Shown: positions 8,496 to 18,100 of the stretch, one piece after another
How the letters are laid out: each line of letters opens with the position of its first letter
Numbering within the stretch: position 1 is the first letter of the stretch
DNA from: Acinetobacter sp. ANC 4910
GTDB taxonomy: Bacteria; Pseudomonadota; Gammaproteobacteria; Pseudomonadales; Moraxellaceae
Assembly: GCF_004331035.1 (NCBI RefSeq)
Contig: NZ_SJNT01000001.1
Span: forward strand, 248,034 to 312,033
Length of the DNA stretch: 64,000 nucleotides
Direction of reading: 5' to 3'
The notes under the pieces: model-generated
Told to the model about the DNA's origin: nothing
What the model saw: the letters and a program-made list of their open reading frames with translations, nothing else
The model's database searches: none
Program-made: the position numbers and the translations under genes

Positions 8496-10459
8496 ATAAA
8501 AACATACGACTTCTTATTGAAGCAACGCCTTATCCAGACGAATCAGCTACGAGTTACTTACTGAGAACTGCTGAATTAAATGGTCACACATCAGTCTATC
8601 AATTATTTGGGAAAGAAAAATTTAGTTTTTTGACTAAATTGGCTCCTAATTACACCTTTATGGATCAACATCGTTTTAAACATGTATTACAGACTTTAAG
8701 TCTTAAACCTGATTATATTGCTCTTGCTTTTGATCGAGATAAATTAACTAGCAGAGCACCTAGAATCTATAGAAATGTGATTATTGATCTTAGTTTATTT
8801 AAATCAAAAAGCTATTCATATTGCCCACAATGCTTAAAGGAACAATCATATTTCAGAAAACTATGGCTTTTAAGGCCTGTTTACTCTTGTCCTATTCATT
8901 CTATTTTACTTTTAGACAATTGTTACAGATGCGGACATGCGATTAATTTACAGTCAGGATCTATTATAAACTGTTCAAACTGTTCTGCTGATTTAAGAGA
9001 GGCTAAACAAATACACTATTCGGAAAACTTTTTGATTCATTGGTTTATCTATATTTTGAATCAAAACTCGAATGAGTTATTTCATGAATTTACATCTTTT
9101 TGGTTTGCGTTAGAAAAATTTGCAGCATTGGATGAGCCGCGCTCAGATGAAGATTACTTAAAAATATTATACGAATATTTCGAAAATACTCACCATTCCA
9201 TACTCACCATGAGTAATTGGATTAACAGTAGAATTAATTTAGCCCATCCAAGAATTCAACTATTATCATTTTACAAAGAAAATAAGACTGTTAGGTTTAA
9301 AGAGAATTATCTCTCAAATATTGAGAAAAATTGTATTCCTTATTTACCTAATACTAAAAGTAAAAATTTTCAATTAACACCTGAAGAATCAAGGCTTATA
9401 CTTGGAATTGGACGCCTTAAGCTAACCAATTTGCTAGCTTCTAATTTATTAAAGCGTGTGGAAAATAATCATAGTAAACAGCTTCTATCTAGCATTGATA
9501 TTGAAATGTTTTTAATCGGAGAAAAGAGTTTAGAAATAGAAAAGCTCCCCGTTTCTATTTCTAACAGGCAAAATGGATTATTAACAGTAGAGATAAGATT
9601 AGCCGCTGAAATACTAAATACAAATTTGGATACGATAAGAAAATTAGCTAAATCGCATTGGCTCGATGATGCAAAAAAAAGGAATACCACCCCACTACAA
9701 ATCCCAATCCATAAACTAGAAAATTTTCAAAAAAAATATGTAATTGCCTCTACTCTTGCAAAAAAATTAAATGTCAATCCTGGAAATTTTGTTGAGAAAA
9801 TGACAAGTATCGGTATTAAACCTATTAGCGGTCCTCATATAGATAAACTTCCTGTAAATATTTTCTCTAAAGATGCCATTCAACTTATTACTAAAGAACA
9901 CATAGATCAGATTAAAGAATACCAGACAAAAACAGGGAGAAAAAAAACAAACTTTAAGAGAAAAACTAATTATGATTTTTACTCATTGAATGAAGCAGCA
10001 TCAATATTAAAAATTAGCCCTAGTCAAGTTGCGACTTTGATCCATTTAAAAATTTTGGATCGCGATAACGAGTTTTTAACCCCCATTAAAATCAAACGTA
10101 TCTCACTAGATGCACTAAAAAATATGCTTGAAAGTGAGGAGTATGTTTCGCTTCAAAATGCATCAGAAAAACTCAGTTGTAGAATGAACTGGTTCAATCA
10201 ATATTGGTGTAAAACAGGCTTTTTAGAAATTAAAGATTTAGTTTATTGGAAACTTGTTAAAAAGAGTCAACTATATGAAATCATTAAATTGAAAGAAGAA
10301 TATCTAACTGGAGCTGAAGCTAGTTCACTCCTTGGAATGCGTCATTCTCACATCACGAATTTACAAACGCAAAGTCTTATAATTCCTTACTATTTTGGCA
10401 AAACTGATAAAAAAATTAGGCTTTTTAAGCGTTCTGATGTATTAGGTTTAATGGCTTAA
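8492..10459 (+). CDS. tniQ: TniQ/TnsD-like target-selection protein
   Basis: 655 residues. TniQ-family proteins choose the target; long members of the TnsD type bind a fixed attachment site. The N-terminus has the TniQ signature (PYPDESATSYLLRTAELNG, about residues 13-31). A zinc-finger region follows: YCPQC, CPIHS, CYRCG and CSNC (about residues 110-168). The C-terminal 480 residues are lysine-rich, with several HTH-like segments such as LNEAASILKISPSQVATLIH (about 502-521), consistent with a sequence-specific DNA-binding arm. The length argues for a TnsD-like role rather than the short TniQ of CRISPR-guided elements; no cas genes occur in the window. It is the last gene of the tns operon. 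Confidence 0.88.
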   Translation: MNKNIRLLIEATPYPDESATSYLLRTAELNGHTSVYQLFGKEKFSFLTKLAPNYTFMDQHRFKHVLQTLSLKPDYIALAFDRDKLTSRAPRIYRNVIIDLSLFKSKSYSYCPQCLKEQSYFRKLWLLRPVYSCPIHSILLLDNCYRCGHAINLQSGSIINCSNCSADLREAKQIHYSENFLIHWFIYILNQNSNELFHEFTSFWFALEKFAALDEPRSDEDYLKILYEYFENTHHSILTMSNWINSRINLAHPRIQLLSFYKENKTVRFKENYLSNIEKNCIPYLPNTKSKNFQLTPEESRLILGIGRLKLTNLLASNLLKRVENNHSKQLLSSIDIEMFLIGEKSLEIEKLPVSISNRQNGLLTVEIRLAAEILNTNLDTIRKLAKSHWLDDAKKRNTTPLQIPIHKLENFQKKYVIASTLAKKLNVNPGNFVEKMTSIGIKPISGPHIDKLPVNIFSKDAIQLITKEHIDQIKEYQTKTGRKKTNFKRKTNYDFYSLNEAASILKISPSQVATLIHLKILDRDNEFLTPIKIKRISLDALKNMLESEEYVSLQNASEKLSCRMNWFNQYWCKTGFLEIKDLVYWKLVKKSQLYEIIKLKEEYLTGAEASSLLGMRHSHITNLQTQSLIIPYYFGKTDKKIRLFKRSDVLGLMA

Positions 10460-10484
10460 ATTATAGAATCTATAAAATTGATTA

Positions 10485-11432
10485 TCACTTTTGATTATGC
10501 GTTCTTCGTATAATTAAAAGTGAATCATTTGGAATTTCTACTTTCACCTTAATAGGAACCATATTCCCATTTTGATCTTTAGCTTTAGATATATATTGGA
10601 CTAAAGCATTTTTCCCAACACCTCTTAACAAGACTTCAGCATCTTTAATTTCTATGTATTCACCTTTCTTCTCTCCAACTCTGGCTTCAGGAAAAAAATC
10701 TTTGAATACTAATTTGATATAAATAAGGCTATTTTTATCATCTTCTCGTACAGAACCTAGTGTATTAGTAATCAAAAAATTGGTCTCTTTTCCTGCGTAA
10801 AAAAGATATACAGCACTAGGTACAATTAATATATAAAGCAATATTATTAAAAGATTTTTATTTTTATCATCTTTCTCACTTTCAGTTAATTCTTCATTAT
10901 TTAATTTTTCTATTTTTAAATGCTTTATGAATTTATCTATACAAACTTTTAGCAATAAACTTAAAAAAATCATTATCATTAAATTCAATGATTTCCCACC
11001 ATAAAAGACAAAAACAAAGACCAAGCCAAAGAGAGAAAGTAAAAACTTGATAAAAAATTTTCCAATTTTATCAATACTTTTTTTGAAATCTAATTTAATA
11101 AAAAACAGATTCAATAATTTTTTAGCTAACTTTTCTCTAAAAGAAAACAAGGTGATACATATATTTTGCAATACACTTAATATACCAACTAAAGCATTTC
11201 CGAGAGCATAGTGTGACCCTAAAAACAACAAATACACAAAACAAAATTTAACTGTGATAAGAAAGAATAAAAGACCATCCCCCAACGACAAATCTGTTGG
11301 AAAATAATCAATATAAATAAAATAGCAAAGTATAAGGCATATACCAAAACCAATGATAAACTTAGTAATTAGCCCACTAAATCCTATTAGCCATTCTATC
11401 TTCAAGAATAGAAATTTAAGAAATTCTGACAT
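10485..11432 (-). CDS. Polytopic membrane protein at the end of the hxs operon
   Basis: 315 residues, family not recognised. Hydrophobic segments lie at about residues 15-45, 53-98 (probably two), 126-168 (probably two) and 193-214, so five or six membrane helices. A soluble C-terminal domain of about 100 residues follows, with a beta-rich look (VREDDKNSLIYIKLVFKDFF, then VKVEIPNDSLLIIRRT at the end). It starts 23 bp after hxsA on the same strand and is therefore probably co-transcribed with the hxs genes. A role in export, anchoring or sensing of the His-Xaa-Ser protein is inference from position alone. Confidence 0.65.
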   Translation of the reverse strand: MSEFLKFLFLKIEWLIGFSGLITKFIIGFGICLILCYFIYIDYFPTDLSLGDGLLFFLITVKFCFVYLLFLGSHYALGNALVGILSVLQNICITLFSFREKLAKKLLNLFFIKLDFKKSIDKIGKFFIKFLLSLFGLVFVFVFYGGKSLNLMIMIFLSLLLKVCIDKFIKHLKIEKLNNEELTESEKDDKNKNLLIILLYILIVPSAVYLFYAGKETNFLITNTLGSVREDDKNSLIYIKLVFKDFFPEARVGEKKGEYIEIKDAEVLLRGVGKNALVQYISKAKDQNGNMVPIKVKVEIPNDSLLIIRRTHNQK

Positions 11433-11455
11433 TTTTTATTTTTGAATCTAAATTC

Positions 11456-12103
11456 TTAGTAAGAGTCTTCAACAAAATTGACCGCTGGAATTCCTAGACT
11501 ATTTAATAATTCTGTAGTCATTCGACCATTAACTGTTAATGCTTTATCAACTTGATAATTTGCAATAGCTTTTCTTGTGTTTTTACCCAAATCACCATCA
11601 ATTTTTCCAGAATAATATCCCAGTCGTAGTAAAGACATTTGTACACGCTTCACCTGTAACACACGAGCTAATACAGGATCTTCACTTGATCCAACATCAA
11701 TCAAATCAGTAGAGTTACCATAAAATGGGTTAGCTGTTGTATCCGTCCTTGTAGGAACATTACTATATGTTTTTACAGTTATATTTGAACTTCTTTTGGC
11801 TGCTGATGAAGTTCCACTATAGGAACTACCTGTGCTTGGTGTCGTATATGTTGGCACAGAATACGTTGGAGCTCTTGAACTCGAATAACCTGAACCAGAG
11901 TAATGACTCGAATGGCTTCGATGACTTGAATGGCTTCGATGTGCTGCAAACATATTTTCGTACTCATAGTTGAGAGGACGAATTGATACAGGCTCTAAGT
12001 TATCATAAGAATCAACAGTCACATTCGTCATTGCTTCTGTCTTGTTATGAACGATTGGAGCAGATACTGCAAAAAGAGCTAATGATTTTATAAATTTACT
12101 CAA
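11456..12103 (-). CDS. hxsA: His-Xaa-Ser repeat protein HxsA
   Basis: Precursor of the His-Xaa-Ser system, presumably modified by the two radical SAM enzymes encoded upstream. It starts at TTG 12103 behind GGCGGTGG. A weak signal-like N-terminus (SLALFAVSAPIV) is followed by five tandem His-Xaa-Ser triplets at residues 55-69 (HRS HSS HRS HSS HYS), then a Ser/Thr/Tyr-rich linker to about residue 150. The C-terminal 60 residues form a peptidoglycan-binding-like domain (LLRLGYYSGKIDGDLGKNTR) that could place the protein in the cell envelope. The gene order hxsD-hxsB-hxsC-hxsA matches the known cluster. The chemistry of the modification is not known to me. Confidence 0.88.
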   Translation of the reverse strand: MSKFIKSLALFAVSAPIVHNKTEAMTNVTVDSYDNLEPVSIRPLNYEYENMFAAHRSHSSHRSHSSHYSGSGYSSSRAPTYSVPTYTTPSTGSSYSGTSSAAKRSSNITVKTYSNVPTRTDTTANPFYGNSTDLIDVGSSEDPVLARVLQVKRVQMSLLRLGYYSGKIDGDLGKNTRKAIANYQVDKALTVNGRMTTELLNSLGIPAVNFVEDSY

Positions 12104-12158
12104 GTTTCCACCGCCCCAAAAAATAATAAGATACTAATTAATAAATATATTATGCAAT

Positions 12159-13346
12159 TTATGTGCTCATAATATCAACAAGTTTAATTGGCGCTAACGT
12201 AGATGGCATCCACCCAGATTTATACCAACTAAATAGTCCACAACAATCAGCTTTAATTTCACAACTATTACATACATCATCATATGTATTTTTCCAATCA
12301 GAGATACTTTTTGCTGCATATTGCCATAAGCTTTGAGGTAAACAGCATAGTGGAATATTCATCAAAATTAATCGAGTTTTAGTACTTAGCAATAAATCTA
12401 CCGCTGCATTTAATTGATCCCACCAATCCTTAATATCAACTTGGCTAAGTTCCTTATTGGCAAGTGCAAAACCGATAGGTTCACATCCAATCAGAGCGAC
12501 CTCTTTTACAAATGGAAGGTTGGTTCGTATATAGGCAAAAAGATCAATTAAGTTCTCTAATACAGGCTTAACCAAAACAATTCTTAATTGTATCGGCTGT
12601 ACGTAATGCTGGAGGATATATAGACCTTCTAATGTTTCTTCAAAAGCCGAATGTTGCTGCACCACAAAATCATGTAAGAGATCTGCATGACCATATAATG
12701 GGACAAGCCAATTCACTTTCGTTTCAAGATTAGATAACACTGATTCCGCTATCTTAGGATTACTAAACAAGCGACCGTTCGTTAATACATCAATCTCAGT
12801 TGAAGGAAATTTATTATGAATGGTATCGATGATTAGTCTTAACTGTTCATCAAGTAGTAATGGCTCACCACCCGTTAAGCCAATATTCATTGGTTCATAG
12901 CTGAGATGATCAATGATTTCTAGTGCTTGTTGTACTAACCATGAATCATCATGCTTAGTAGGCGGCTGAGAGCACATGATACAATAGTTATTACATCTGT
13001 TGGTTAAAAACAAAGTATGGTGAGTATCACTTGCTCTCAAAAGTACGCTTAGGTTCTTTTTATATGGATCAATAGCAACCACGTCATTTGATTCTAGTGC
13101 TTGTTGTTCTGGAATAAAGAGATTATTTGCACCAACCCTTTCAAGCAAGTCTGAGCTATAAATTGAATAAAGATTATCTAGCCCAGCCTGAATATATCGA
13201 TCAAAGATTTCAACTTCCTGGACACTATTAAGTGGCACTAAAATAGATTGATTAGGCAACCACTCCGCATCGAAATTATTAAGACTAAGTACCCTAAAGA
13301 TTTGTGGTGTATGTTCTGTAACTGACTCTAGTTTTATTTTTCTCAT
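12159..13346 (-). CDS. hxsC: Radical SAM maturase HxsC
   Basis: 395 residues. The radical SAM cluster motif CxxxCxxC is CNNYCIMC (about residues 118-125), followed by the MNIGLTGGEPLL glycine-rich S-adenosylmethionine-binding strand. The C-terminal region has extra cysteines (CNSCEIKADCC, about 363-373), as in enzymes with auxiliary iron-sulphur clusters. It is predicted to act with HxsB on the His-Xaa-Ser repeats of HxsA. It lies between hxsB (7 bp upstream) and hxsA (55 bp downstream) in one leftward operon. Naming as HxsC rather than HxsB rests on order and size. Confidence 0.85.
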   Translation of the reverse strand: MRKIKLESVTEHTPQIFRVLSLNNFDAEWLPNQSILVPLNSVQEVEIFDRYIQAGLDNLYSIYSSDLLERVGANNLFIPEQQALESNDVVAIDPYKKNLSVLLRASDTHHTLFLTNRCNNYCIMCSQPPTKHDDSWLVQQALEIIDHLSYEPMNIGLTGGEPLLLDEQLRLIIDTIHNKFPSTEIDVLTNGRLFSNPKIAESVLSNLETKVNWLVPLYGHADLLHDFVVQQHSAFEETLEGLYILQHYVQPIQLRIVLVKPVLENLIDLFAYIRTNLPFVKEVALIGCEPIGFALANKELSQVDIKDWWDQLNAAVDLLLSTKTRLILMNIPLCCLPQSLWQYAAKSISDWKNTYDDVCNSCEIKADCCGLFSWYKSGWMPSTLAPIKLVDIMST

Positions 13347-13353
13347 CGTTTAT

Positions 13354-14775
13354 CTACTTACTAAAAGCCCATCGGTTTGCTAACTTCCTGAACTTGTCAG
13401 AATTTTGGTACTTGTTAAATATCAAATCGAACAAACCCATGTAACGCCTACAATGACTGGTTAAATGTGTTGGTGGAGTCATCGTTTTGAATTCGTTATA
13501 AGCACTGATAGGATCAGGCCCACAATACGGTAGATAAGCACATTGACTACAACTCGGATCATTAAAATTCAAACTCGAAGTAATGATATTTCTTTGTAGA
13601 TCAGAGCTTAACAATTGAGATAAAGGTTCACCAATTTTACCTAAGCGTAAAGAAGTATCTCCTGTTTCTTTTAGCATACGAGATTCATCACTAGGGTATA
13701 CGTATCCATCATAGTTATAGACAATACACCCCAGTCCGGCGCCTGATGGACTCTGGAGATCAATATAACCTTGATCAAATGGAGAAAGTATTTTGTTTAA
13801 TAAGATTCCGGAATGAACTTCTATTAGTTCATATCCTCTATCATTCCAATGAATAACACGTTCCAATGCTTTCTCATAAAAATCTAAGAACTCAGCATGA
13901 GTTGGTGCAAGTCGCTTTGAGTTTTTCTTAGCAAATCCATAATCACTCAAACCACGGATAAAAATATCCTTAAATCCTAATTTAACGTATGCATCTACAA
14001 TCTCATTAGGATAATCCAAGCTTTTACGTGTAGTCGTCATTAATGCAGAAACCGAGTCTTGACCTAATTCTTTACGTGCTAGCTCTAAGCCTGTAATAGT
14101 TCTTTCATAAGCATCTCGATTAGCAGTTGGTCTATTTTTATTATGTAAGTCTGCAAGACCATCAATACTTGTTGATAACACCACTTGATGTTCTTTGAAA
14201 AATAAGCACATATCAGAAGTTAACTGGTGCAATGTTGTAGTTACTACAAAACGAATAGATCTATTGTGCTCTTTGTTTTTTTCAGTAATGTACTCAATCG
14301 CAAGTTTTACTAAATCATATTTGATTAAAGGATCTCCCCCTTGGAACTCAACAGTTAAAGTATCAGATGTACTTTCAAAGATAGTGTCGCAGGCTAAGAG
14401 TAAATCTTTTCTGGAAATAGTGAACTCATCTCCTGCTTGTTGGCGACTGACTTGGCAGTAAGAACATGAGTGCATACATTGAATCGTCACAACAATAATA
14501 TGTAGTGAAGTTCCTTCTAAAATTGTTGATTTCTTTGCATGTAACCTTGAGGCCAGGGCTCGCTTTGAACCAATAGCATTTTGACTCATCAGAAAAAATT
14601 TGGATTTCAATTTGAGATAGAGATCCATATCTAATGATTCATCTTTAGCAATGATCTTTTTTAAATTATCTTGAGAAATAAACTCAAAATCGCCCGTAAC
14701 ACTTGTTATGAGATAATTATCATCTGCCATTCGTTTAAAGTTAAATGGCATTAGTTCCACATTTTCAAAAATCAT
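13354..14775 (-). CDS. hxsB: Radical SAM/SPASM maturase HxsB
   Basis: 473 residues. The radical SAM motif is CMHSCSYC (about residues 105-112) and VEFQGGDPLIKYD is the GGE-type SAM-binding element. A SPASM-like C-terminal region is present, with CSQCAYLPYCGPDP (about 408-421) and a further Cys in HCRRYM, suggesting auxiliary Fe-S clusters typical of peptide-modifying enzymes. It starts 1 bp after the end of hxsD. Its job is inferred to be modification of HxsA, as in other Hxs clusters; the residue actually modified cannot be told from sequence. Confidence 0.87.
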   Translation of the reverse strand: MIFENVELMPFNFKRMADDNYLITSVTGDFEFISQDNLKKIIAKDESLDMDLYLKLKSKFFLMSQNAIGSKRALASRLHAKKSTILEGTSLHIIVVTIQCMHSCSYCQVSRQQAGDEFTISRKDLLLACDTIFESTSDTLTVEFQGGDPLIKYDLVKLAIEYITEKNKEHNRSIRFVVTTTLHQLTSDMCLFFKEHQVVLSTSIDGLADLHNKNRPTANRDAYERTITGLELARKELGQDSVSALMTTTRKSLDYPNEIVDAYVKLGFKDIFIRGLSDYGFAKKNSKRLAPTHAEFLDFYEKALERVIHWNDRGYELIEVHSGILLNKILSPFDQGYIDLQSPSGAGLGCIVYNYDGYVYPSDESRMLKETGDTSLRLGKIGEPLSQLLSSDLQRNIITSSLNFNDPSCSQCAYLPYCGPDPISAYNEFKTMTPPTHLTSHCRRYMGLFDLIFNKYQNSDKFRKLANRWAFSK

Positions 14776-14776
14776 T

Positions 14777-15049
14777 TTATTTACTTATACTTGCTAAAAT
14801 AATTGCATCAACAAAGGACTTTTGTTGTGGACTAATTTTTTTGTTTAACTCTTGACGCAATCTAAAATCGCTTAGGAAATTAAGAATTAGATTTTTTTGA
14901 TAAGAATTTTCAACTTTAAAAAAGAAACGTTGGTAATCTAATTGCTCCACGTCATAAGAAATTGGGCAGAATCTCAATGCCTGTATGATTTCATCCAATG
15001 ACATATCAAAATGAATATCAAAACCAAACTGAATTAATTTTTGACCCAC
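14777..15049 (-). CDS. hxsD: His-Xaa-Ser system protein HxsD
   Basis: 90 residues from GTG 15049, with GAGG as ribosome site; an overlapping ATG is in a frame that stops at once. It is a small soluble protein with an alternating hydrophobic pattern (LDYQRFFFKVENSYQKNLIL). HxsD is the small accessory protein that accompanies HxsB and HxsC, possibly handling the substrate in the way peptide-recognition proteins do in other radical SAM systems (inference). It is the first gene of the operon and is divergent from the 1248-residue gene. Confidence 0.8.
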   Translation of the reverse strand: MGQKLIQFGFDIHFDMSLDEIIQALRFCPISYDVEQLDYQRFFFKVENSYQKNLILNFLSDFRLRQELNKKISPQQKSFVDAIILASISK

Positions 15050-15119
15050 ATTATCCTCAATAAAAATCTAATAGTTTAATATCTATCAGATATAATACAT
15101 TAAATATCAATAAACTAGT

Positions 15120-15142
15120 TTATCTAATAAAAAATTAGATAA
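15120..15142. promoter_or_regulatory. Inverted repeat in the hxsD / 15182 divergent promoter region
   Basis: TTATCTAAT (15120-15128) and ATTAGATAA (15134-15142) are perfect 9-bp arms around five A residues. They lie in the 132-bp AT-rich gap between hxsD (leftward) and the large gene starting at 15182 (rightward). It is a candidate operator or promoter-overlapping site that could co-regulate both units. Confidence 0.4.
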
Positions 15143-15181
15143 CTATAAAAGTTTAATTACTTAATTTAATTAGAAGTGCTA

Positions 15182-18100
15182 ATGAATAAATTCTCTGATA
15201 ACTATCCACATTTAGAAGCTCTTTTAAATGGCTACTCCACAAAAAGCTTACAAACAACCTATACATATCAGGATCACATTCATGCTCAAGCGCTTTCGCA
15301 CTTTTTAGCAAATTCTGAATTATCAACACCTGATTTAAGCAGAAATAATGTTGCAGCTGTGATTAATGGAACCCTTGAATGGCCAAATTCCAATGGAGAT
15401 CAGCCATTTAAAGGTGTATCAATCTCCTTAGAATTTTTTGAAGAACATGGGCTATTATCATTTTATGCTGATTGGTGTCAGATTCATGCTAATGAGGCTA
15501 TACAACTAGATAAAATTGATGAAAGCATTGTTCCTTTGGTTCAAACACTTGAACTTCTCAATGATATTAGGTGGGGGCATAATGGTTACACTCAGCCTCA
15601 ATTGAAATGTAGCAAGGTCAAACTCGAGTTAATTTTTTGGGAAAAATTTAAAAGGACTGATATTACTAATATTCTTACTACATTTACACTTCAAGATGAA
15701 TATTTCTATTTAACACCAGGAAATCAAAATTTTGATGAACTCGTTATCACATATCTTTGGAGTGAATTAAGAAATCTAGTAAAACCTGAAATGGCACTCA
15801 AAAAGTGGCTTCTTTTCATTAGTTCAAATGGAGATCGAGCATGCATACCCAATAAAGATATTTTAGGTGATGATCTCTATTCTGAATTTTGTGATGAAAT
15901 GGTTAAGTATATTAAAGATGATCTTGCTTTAGCCCATCCGATAAAAGTTCTCCAGAAACAATCAATAAATAAAGATTATTTTTACTCGATTATATCTCCA
16001 GTACGAAATACAACGCATATAAAAATAGATGGTAATTCTGAAAATAGTACACAAACAATAGAAAATCAGAAGTTACCAAATCCTACGATTGACCAATTTG
16101 GCCATCACTATAATCTTCAAGACATCAATATTACTGAAAATTTTCAATTTGTACGTGATATGAATGTTACTCGTCACTGGAGAGAACCTGAATATCTTTA
16201 TACAAGCTTAATTTGGGGAATTATAGAAGATAATATAACGATCAGTGGTCGAAGTTTACATTCTTATCAAATTATTGATGATTTATTTTTAATTGCGAAG
16301 ACCCGCCCTATTCTGAAAGCAATTCTACTTGTCTCAATACCCAGATATAGTCCCACTATTTATTTAATTTGGTTAATATCTCACTCTGAATTTTGTGACA
16401 TAGGTTTCTATTATTTAATCCAAAATTATTATTTTAAAAACAATTTCAATCAGAGTGCTGACTCTTATAATAATTATTTTAGTAGTGGCTATCAAAAATT
16501 AATTTGTAATGAATATTTTTCAAGTCTTCCAAATGAATGTACTGAAAACCATCTCTTAATAATAATTGGTTTTCTTGGAGAAAGATGTCATTTAAACAAT
16601 AAAAACTATACTGACCAAGATGAATATAAAACTCTAAAAATATTTTTATCTCAATTAAATAACAAAAAAATTTTAGAACTTAGTACACTATTTGAAAACT
16701 TTATATCTTTAAAAGAGGATGGGGATAGCTTAATCTTCAAAAATTATTGGTATCTTTTAGGTTTTTGGCTAATAGAGAATCAACCTACTGAAAATTATAA
16801 AAAAATATCGGATAAACTTTTAAATTACTACAAGTTAAATTTTGAATATGCTTTAAAAAATCCTTATCAAAGTATTCATCCATCTAAATTTTTATCCGAT
16901 TTAAATTGGGGGAAACTTGTTTCCAATGATAATTTACAGTTTATCTTAGATATTTCAAAAGGATACAAAAATTGGATAGATTTACTAAAATATTCAAATA
17001 AAAATGAATATTTTGATATTGCTAGAAATATTAGACAATACATACAAGTACTAATAAAAATTAACCAAAACCTAGAGTCTGATATGGCTCAAAAAATAAT
17101 TATAAAAATTATCAATTTAATGGGTTTTACAAATGATGAGGATTTCCTCCCTATAATGGATAAAAAATACCATTCTGGAGAATATGCATTTGATATTTGG
17201 ACTCAATTTTGCATTTATCTTAACATTGTTGACGATAACAAACTTGATGACTTCTTTGAAGACACATTAAAAATAATTCCTTTAGATCAATTATATATAC
17301 TAATTGAGAACAATATCATAATCTCAAGAAATCGCTTATATCAGGAAGAAATAGCGAACCGATTAACCACTAATGAGAACCTTTCATTAGATAAATTAGA
17401 AGAGGCTTTTGTATCAGCATGGCGACCATCTGATAAAGATATTAGAGAAAAAATTTTAAACGAAGTTAATTCAATTTTGTCTCAGCCACGGTTTAATAAT
17501 CCGAAGCATAAATTCGCAATCGAAATTAAGACAAAATGGTCAAGCTATAATTATAAGTGGGAATTATTGAATTTACTGGAAAAATCAAACAGTGATCCAG
17601 AAGAATTTCAGAAGCATGTTTATCTAATTGAAATTCCTTCTATAGAAAATAATCATAGATCCGAAATAAATAGAGCTCATAAGAAAGAATGTGAGCAATT
17701 TAGAAGATATCTGATTGCCGCCAGCTATGTTGATAGTAATCCACAACAATCTAAAGATATCATTGAAGCTCTATACAAAGAAACTCAGAGTTCTCATCAT
17801 TTACTTCTGCTATTAGATAGCAATATATCTTTATCTAAAAAAACAGGAAAATCTGAAAATCTAGATCATATTTTAAAAGTTTGCTTAACAGAGCAAAGTA
17901 ACACCCATCCTGCTGAGTTGAGTATTAATTGGGTTATTAAAATTTTAGAGTCTTATACACTTTTAAATAATGATACCGATATTGATATTTTTTGGTCAAA
18001 ACTCAGTCCAAATCATCAATATATTCAAGAAATTCTATACTTATACTGTAAATCTTTAATTAAAAGAGATAGAGCATTAATCGCTCAAGAAATAATTAAT

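Noticed and set aside
8492-10459. A CRISPR-guided transposon
   Set aside because: TniQ is long and TnsD-like, and neither cas genes nor repeats with spacers were found; a guide system outside the window cannot be excluded.
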